Origin: Elusimicrobia bacterium RIFOXYB2_FULL_48_7
GTDB taxonomy: Bacteria; Elusimicrobiota; Endomicrobiia; CG1-02-37-114; XYA2-FULL-39-19
Reading direction: 5' to 3'
Assembly: GCA_001800495.1 (NCBI GenBank)
Contig: MGVM01000019.1
Coordinates: 15,483-22,526, forward strand
DNA length: 7,044 bases
Position 1 is the stretch's first letter; every line of letters starts with the position of its first letter. Shown in pieces: positions 4,696 to 7,044 of this stretch. Made by a program: the position numbers and the translations under genes. Below the pieces are notes generated by a model. It was not told the DNA's origin and searched no databases. It was given only the letters and a program-made list of their open reading frames with translations.

Positions 4696-6526
4696 GTTTT
4701 TTAAACTGCTTTATTGGATTGTTGTAAATTTAATCCTGCCCATTATCAGCTTTGTGTTCCGGCTGCTGGTAAAAACAGCGGCCCTGTGCAAGGCGCTCAT
4801 CGCCTTTCCTTTCGGTTTCGTAGGTTATCATAATATACCGTTTGTCCGGGGTTTGTTCCTTATCTTTTTTTATGAACTGGGGCTCCTGGCCCCGTTCCGG
4901 GCGGCCCTGGTAGGGCTGTATTACCTTTTTGGAAAGCCTTCAACGGAATTCTGGGCAGTCTTTGTTGTTAATTCCGGCGCCGCTTCAAGGGATTATTTTA
5001 TAGGCATGTTCGGCGTGTTTTTTATTTTTGCATGGATTTTTCTTGACACTTTGTGGAGAAAAAAACAGCTGGCTGTTTTAAAAGGCCTGCCCACGTCCAA
5101 AGTCCAGGCCCTGGCGCTGGGCGCTGTTGAATTGAAGGGGAAGGCAATCTCACTGGACGAAAACAGTAAAATAATGGAAATGACAACAAGTTTTTTCGAA
5201 CGCAGGCAATGGCTGCGGGCGTTCTACCTGGAGGATGAAACAGGAAAAGTGCTTGTGAACCCTGAGGGCTCCCAGATACGCGAGGGCTGGATAAAAGATA
5301 TCCTGCTGACCCTGACGGGTTACAACGAGATAGTGCTTTCCCGGTGGGTGGATAAAACTTTTTTAAATGTAAGGAGAACGCTTTTTTCAGGGGACAGGGT
5401 TTACCTGCTGGGCAACGCGGAAGTGAACCCGGACGCTCCCTCCGGCGCCTCCGGCCCTGACAGGCTGGTTGTGAAGTTTTCGCGGCAGGCTTCCCTGGTT
5501 GATTCTTTTAAAAGAATTTTTTTAAGGAAATCCCTGCCGGGCCGCGATTTCAACAATGTTTTTTTTATTTCCGATTCGGATGAAGCCCGCGCGGAAGGGT
5601 ATATCAGGAAAGGGATCAGCCAGATAAGGCTGGCCAGCGCCATATGGTTTGTTTTGTCGTTATACCTGCTCTGGTCGACATATCAGCTGGACAGGTATGA
5701 ATCCTGGAGAATCAAATTCTGGCCCAATCATTACGCCACTGACCCGCAGCTTTCCGCTGAACGCATCAGGAGATTTGACTCGTACCTGTACAAAGGGATG
5801 CCCCAGAGGGATTTTACGTATTTCATCAGGATTCTTACTTCCAACATCATGGGTTTCCCTGTTTACAGGATTCAGTACAAACCAGAAGTCGTGACGGGGC
5901 TTATAGAAGGAATGCAGTATAAAAACGAATATATAAGGGACGAATCGGTCCGCGCGTTCGTGATAAACGCCGCGCTGGAAGAGCCGGGCGCGCTGGACGC
6001 GATCCCCGTGCTCAACAACCTGCTTATTGAGGGTAAATGCCCTGATGAGATTATAAGCGATATAATGCTTTCCTTCAGGAACCTGCGCCAGCCCCAAACC
6101 ATAGAATACATGAAAAAGTACCTCCGGCACCCGGATAAGGACGTGCGCTACAATGCCGCCACTGCCATAGGGGAAATAGCCGACGATTCCAGGCACCTTA
6201 TACCCGGCATTTACGATTACGTTCAGAAGGAAGTCATGCCGGTGATCTTTGAAATGCTTTATGACAAGCAGTATGATACCCAGGCGCTTATGGTATTGTG
6301 TTTATACCCGGAAATGGCAAAACCGGTTACCCCAACCCTGATTAATATCCTTAACACCGACGAATACCTGGCCGTTTGGGCGGCTAATATACTGGTACAG
6401 CTGGGGCCCGGGGAAGCTAAAGCGGCGGTGCCTTTCCTTAACAGGATGGCGCAGTCCCAGGACTCCCAGATGCGCATGTACGCCCAGCAGAACCTGGACA
6501 TTGTAAAAAAGTATCAACTGCCATGA
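4679..6526 (+). CDS. Membrane protein with GIDE-like domain and C-terminal HEAT repeats
   Basis: A 615-residue protein. Hydrophobic segments lie at about 8-30, 56-85 and 107-124. Residues about 142-267 resemble the GIDE domain of MUL1-type proteins: ALGAVELKGKA opening, AFYLEDETGKVLVNPEG (181-197), then RRTLFSGDRVYLLGNAEV (232-249), matching the family pattern of a short strand, 'F.leD.tG.v.V' and 'l..GD.VyvlG'. Another membrane helix follows at about 317-336. Residues about 400-612 form a helical repeat array; the clearest HEAT unit is YLRHPDKDVRYNAATAIGEIADD (481-503), with VWAANILVQLGP further on. There is no RING: only three cysteines (37, 454, 541). The start is TTG at 4679, the only common start codon after an in-frame stop at 4667, overlapping the second lemA by 17 nt. 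A role as membrane scaffold working with the two LemA proteins is inferred, not shown. Confidence 0.8.
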   Translation: MALIIKFFKLLYWIVVNLILPIISFVFRLLVKTAALCKALIAFPFGFVGYHNIPFVRGLFLIFFYELGLLAPFRAALVGLYYLFGKPSTEFWAVFVVNSGAASRDYFIGMFGVFFIFAWIFLDTLWRKKQLAVLKGLPTSKVQALALGAVELKGKAISLDENSKIMEMTTSFFERRQWLRAFYLEDETGKVLVNPEGSQIREGWIKDILLTLTGYNEIVLSRWVDKTFLNVRRTLFSGDRVYLLGNAEVNPDAPSGASGPDRLVVKFSRQASLVDSFKRIFLRKSLPGRDFNNVFFISDSDEARAEGYIRKGISQIRLASAIWFVLSLYLLWSTYQLDRYESWRIKFWPNHYATDPQLSAERIRRFDSYLYKGMPQRDFTYFIRILTSNIMGFPVYRIQYKPEVVTGLIEGMQYKNEYIRDESVRAFVINAALEEPGALDAIPVLNNLLIEGKCPDEIISDIMLSFRNLRQPQTIEYMKKYLRHPDKDVRYNAATAIGEIADDSRHLIPGIYDYVQKEVMPVIFEMLYDKQYDTQALMVLCLYPEMAKPVTPTLINILNTDEYLAVWAANILVQLGPGEAKAAVPFLNRMAQSQDSQMRMYAQQNLDIVKKYQLP

Positions 6527-6556
6527 TTTTCCTTTTCCTTAACCCTCTAAATTTAA

Positions 6557-6562
6557 TATAAT
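6557..6562 (+). promoter_or_regulatory. -10 box (TATAAT) for the U32 peptidase gene
   Basis: A perfect TATAAT ends 6 nt before the GTG at 6569, so transcription would start at or next to the start codon. No convincing -35 is seen at 17 bp (6534-6539 is T/C-rich). No Shine-Dalgarno precedes the GTG. The 42-nt gap after the HEAT protein gene shows no hairpin terminator. Confidence 0.45.
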
Positions 6563-6568
6563 ACCACG

Positions 6569-7044
6569 GTGAATGCAAAAAACACAAAAAACCTTAAAAA
6601 ACTTGAACTGCTGGCGCCGGCCGGCTCAAAGGAAGCGCTAGTAGCCGCCATTAAGGCGGGTGCCGATTCAGTTTATGTCGGCGTTGACAAGTACAACGCG
6701 CGACTCAACGCAGACCGCCTTAATTTGTACGACCTGGAAGTGCTCTCCAATTACGCGCATTCACAAAACAAAAAAATATATTTCGCGCTTAACACGCTTA
6801 TAAAGCATGAAGAAATCTACGCTGCCGCGAAAACCCTTGAAAGAATAAATACCTTCAAACCTGACGCCCTGATCCTGCAGGATTTAGGCCTGGCAAGGAT
6901 AATTCGTGAGGAATTCCCCGGCCTGCAACTCCATGCGAGCACCCAGCTTTCGGTTCACAATAGCGCCGGGGTTGAAGTCCTGGAGCGGCTCGGGTTCAAG
7001 AGGGTAATCCTTGCCCGGGAACTGTCTTCGGGAGAACTCAAACA
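6569..7044 (+). CDS. Peptidase U32 family protein, 5' part (truncated by window end)
   Basis: The frame is open from GTG 6569 to the edge (158 codons plus 2 nt). The N-terminus has the hallmark U32 sequence LELLAPAGSKEALVAAIKAG followed by ADSVYVGV (13-40), then YNARLNADRL (43-52), ILQDLGLARIIREEFPGLQL (101-120), HASTQLSVHNSAG (121-133) and the FKRVILARELS block (140-150). These are the conserved TIM-barrel strands of the family. Characterised relatives include collagenase-like PrtC and the RNA-hydroxylation proteins RlhA (23S rRNA) and TrhP (tRNA). The C-terminal half that would separate these subgroups lies outside the window, so the substrate is open. The first ~12 residues are a Lys/Asn-rich extension before the barrel. 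It is on the same strand as the lemA operon, 42 nt downstream, but with its own -10 box. Confidence 0.92.
   Translation, partial: MNAKNTKNLKKLELLAPAGSKEALVAAIKAGADSVYVGVDKYNARLNADRLNLYDLEVLSNYAHSQNKKIYFALNTLIKHEEIYAAAKTLERINTFKPDALILQDLGLARIIREEFPGLQLHASTQLSVHNSAGVEVLERLGFKRVILARELSSGELK

Noticed and set aside
5559..5566. Run of eight T in the GIDE/HEAT gene considered as a frameshift site
   Set aside because: The frame continues normally on both sides (NVFFIS into the next membrane helix), so there is no sign of a shift or broken gene.
5660..6196. Minus-strand open frame (178 codons) opposite the HEAT region
   Set aside because: The plus-strand frame has HEAT motifs and operon context. The antisense peptide shows no motif and no initiation signal.
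6527..6568. Gap between the HEAT protein gene and the U32 gene searched for a terminator
   Set aside because: No inverted repeat with a T-tract is visible; only T/C-rich sequence and the TATAAT box are present.

Overview
The window is bacterial chromosomal DNA: dense genes, short gaps, moderate GC with an AT-rich divergent intergenic region, and one clear GAGG-type and one GGAGGA ribosome binding site. No plasmid, phage, transposon, tRNA, rRNA or CRISPR signature is visible. Frequent ATA and AGG/AGA codons, GTG and TTG starts, and the gene mix (LemA pair, carboxyspermidine route, U32 peptidase) suggest an uncultured or deep-branching lineage rather than a well-studied enteric or Bacillus-type genome. 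The phylum cannot be assigned from this sequence alone.

Layout. Positions 1-130 may hold the last ~42 codons of an upstream gene, overlapping by 4 nt the GTG start of a class I SAM-dependent methyltransferase with an N-terminal Cys4 zinc-ribbon-like motif (127-1020, +). That gene converges, with no spacer, on a two-gene minus-strand operon transcribed from about 3403 down to 1021: nspC (carboxynorspermidine/carboxyspermidine decarboxylase, 3388-2276), then a saccharopine-dehydrogenase-fold carboxy(nor)spermidine synthase (2262-1021). Together these two enzymes make spermidine or norspermidine from aspartate semialdehyde plus a diamine, without S-adenosylmethionine decarboxylase.

A 139-bp AT-rich divergent region (3389-3527) carries two back-to-back sigma70-like promoters, both TTGATT-N17-(-10), and an AT-rich 9-bp-arm dyad. 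To its right, on the plus strand, is a tight three-gene operon: a LemA-family protein (3528-4118), a second divergent LemA-family protein (4120-4695, 1-nt gap), and a 615-residue membrane protein (4679-6526, TTG start, 17-nt overlap). The membrane protein combines N-terminal membrane segments, a GIDE-like domain, another membrane segment and a C-terminal HEAT-repeat array. This LemA-LemA-GIDE/HEAT set is the most likely under-described system here. The GIDE-then-membrane-helix order recalls mitochondrial MUL1, but a HEAT array stands where MUL1 has its RING.

The window ends inside a U32 peptidase-family gene (6569 to beyond 7044, +). Its GTG start lies 6 nt after a TATAAT box, which suggests a leaderless mRNA. 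The methyltransferase GTG has the same arrangement.
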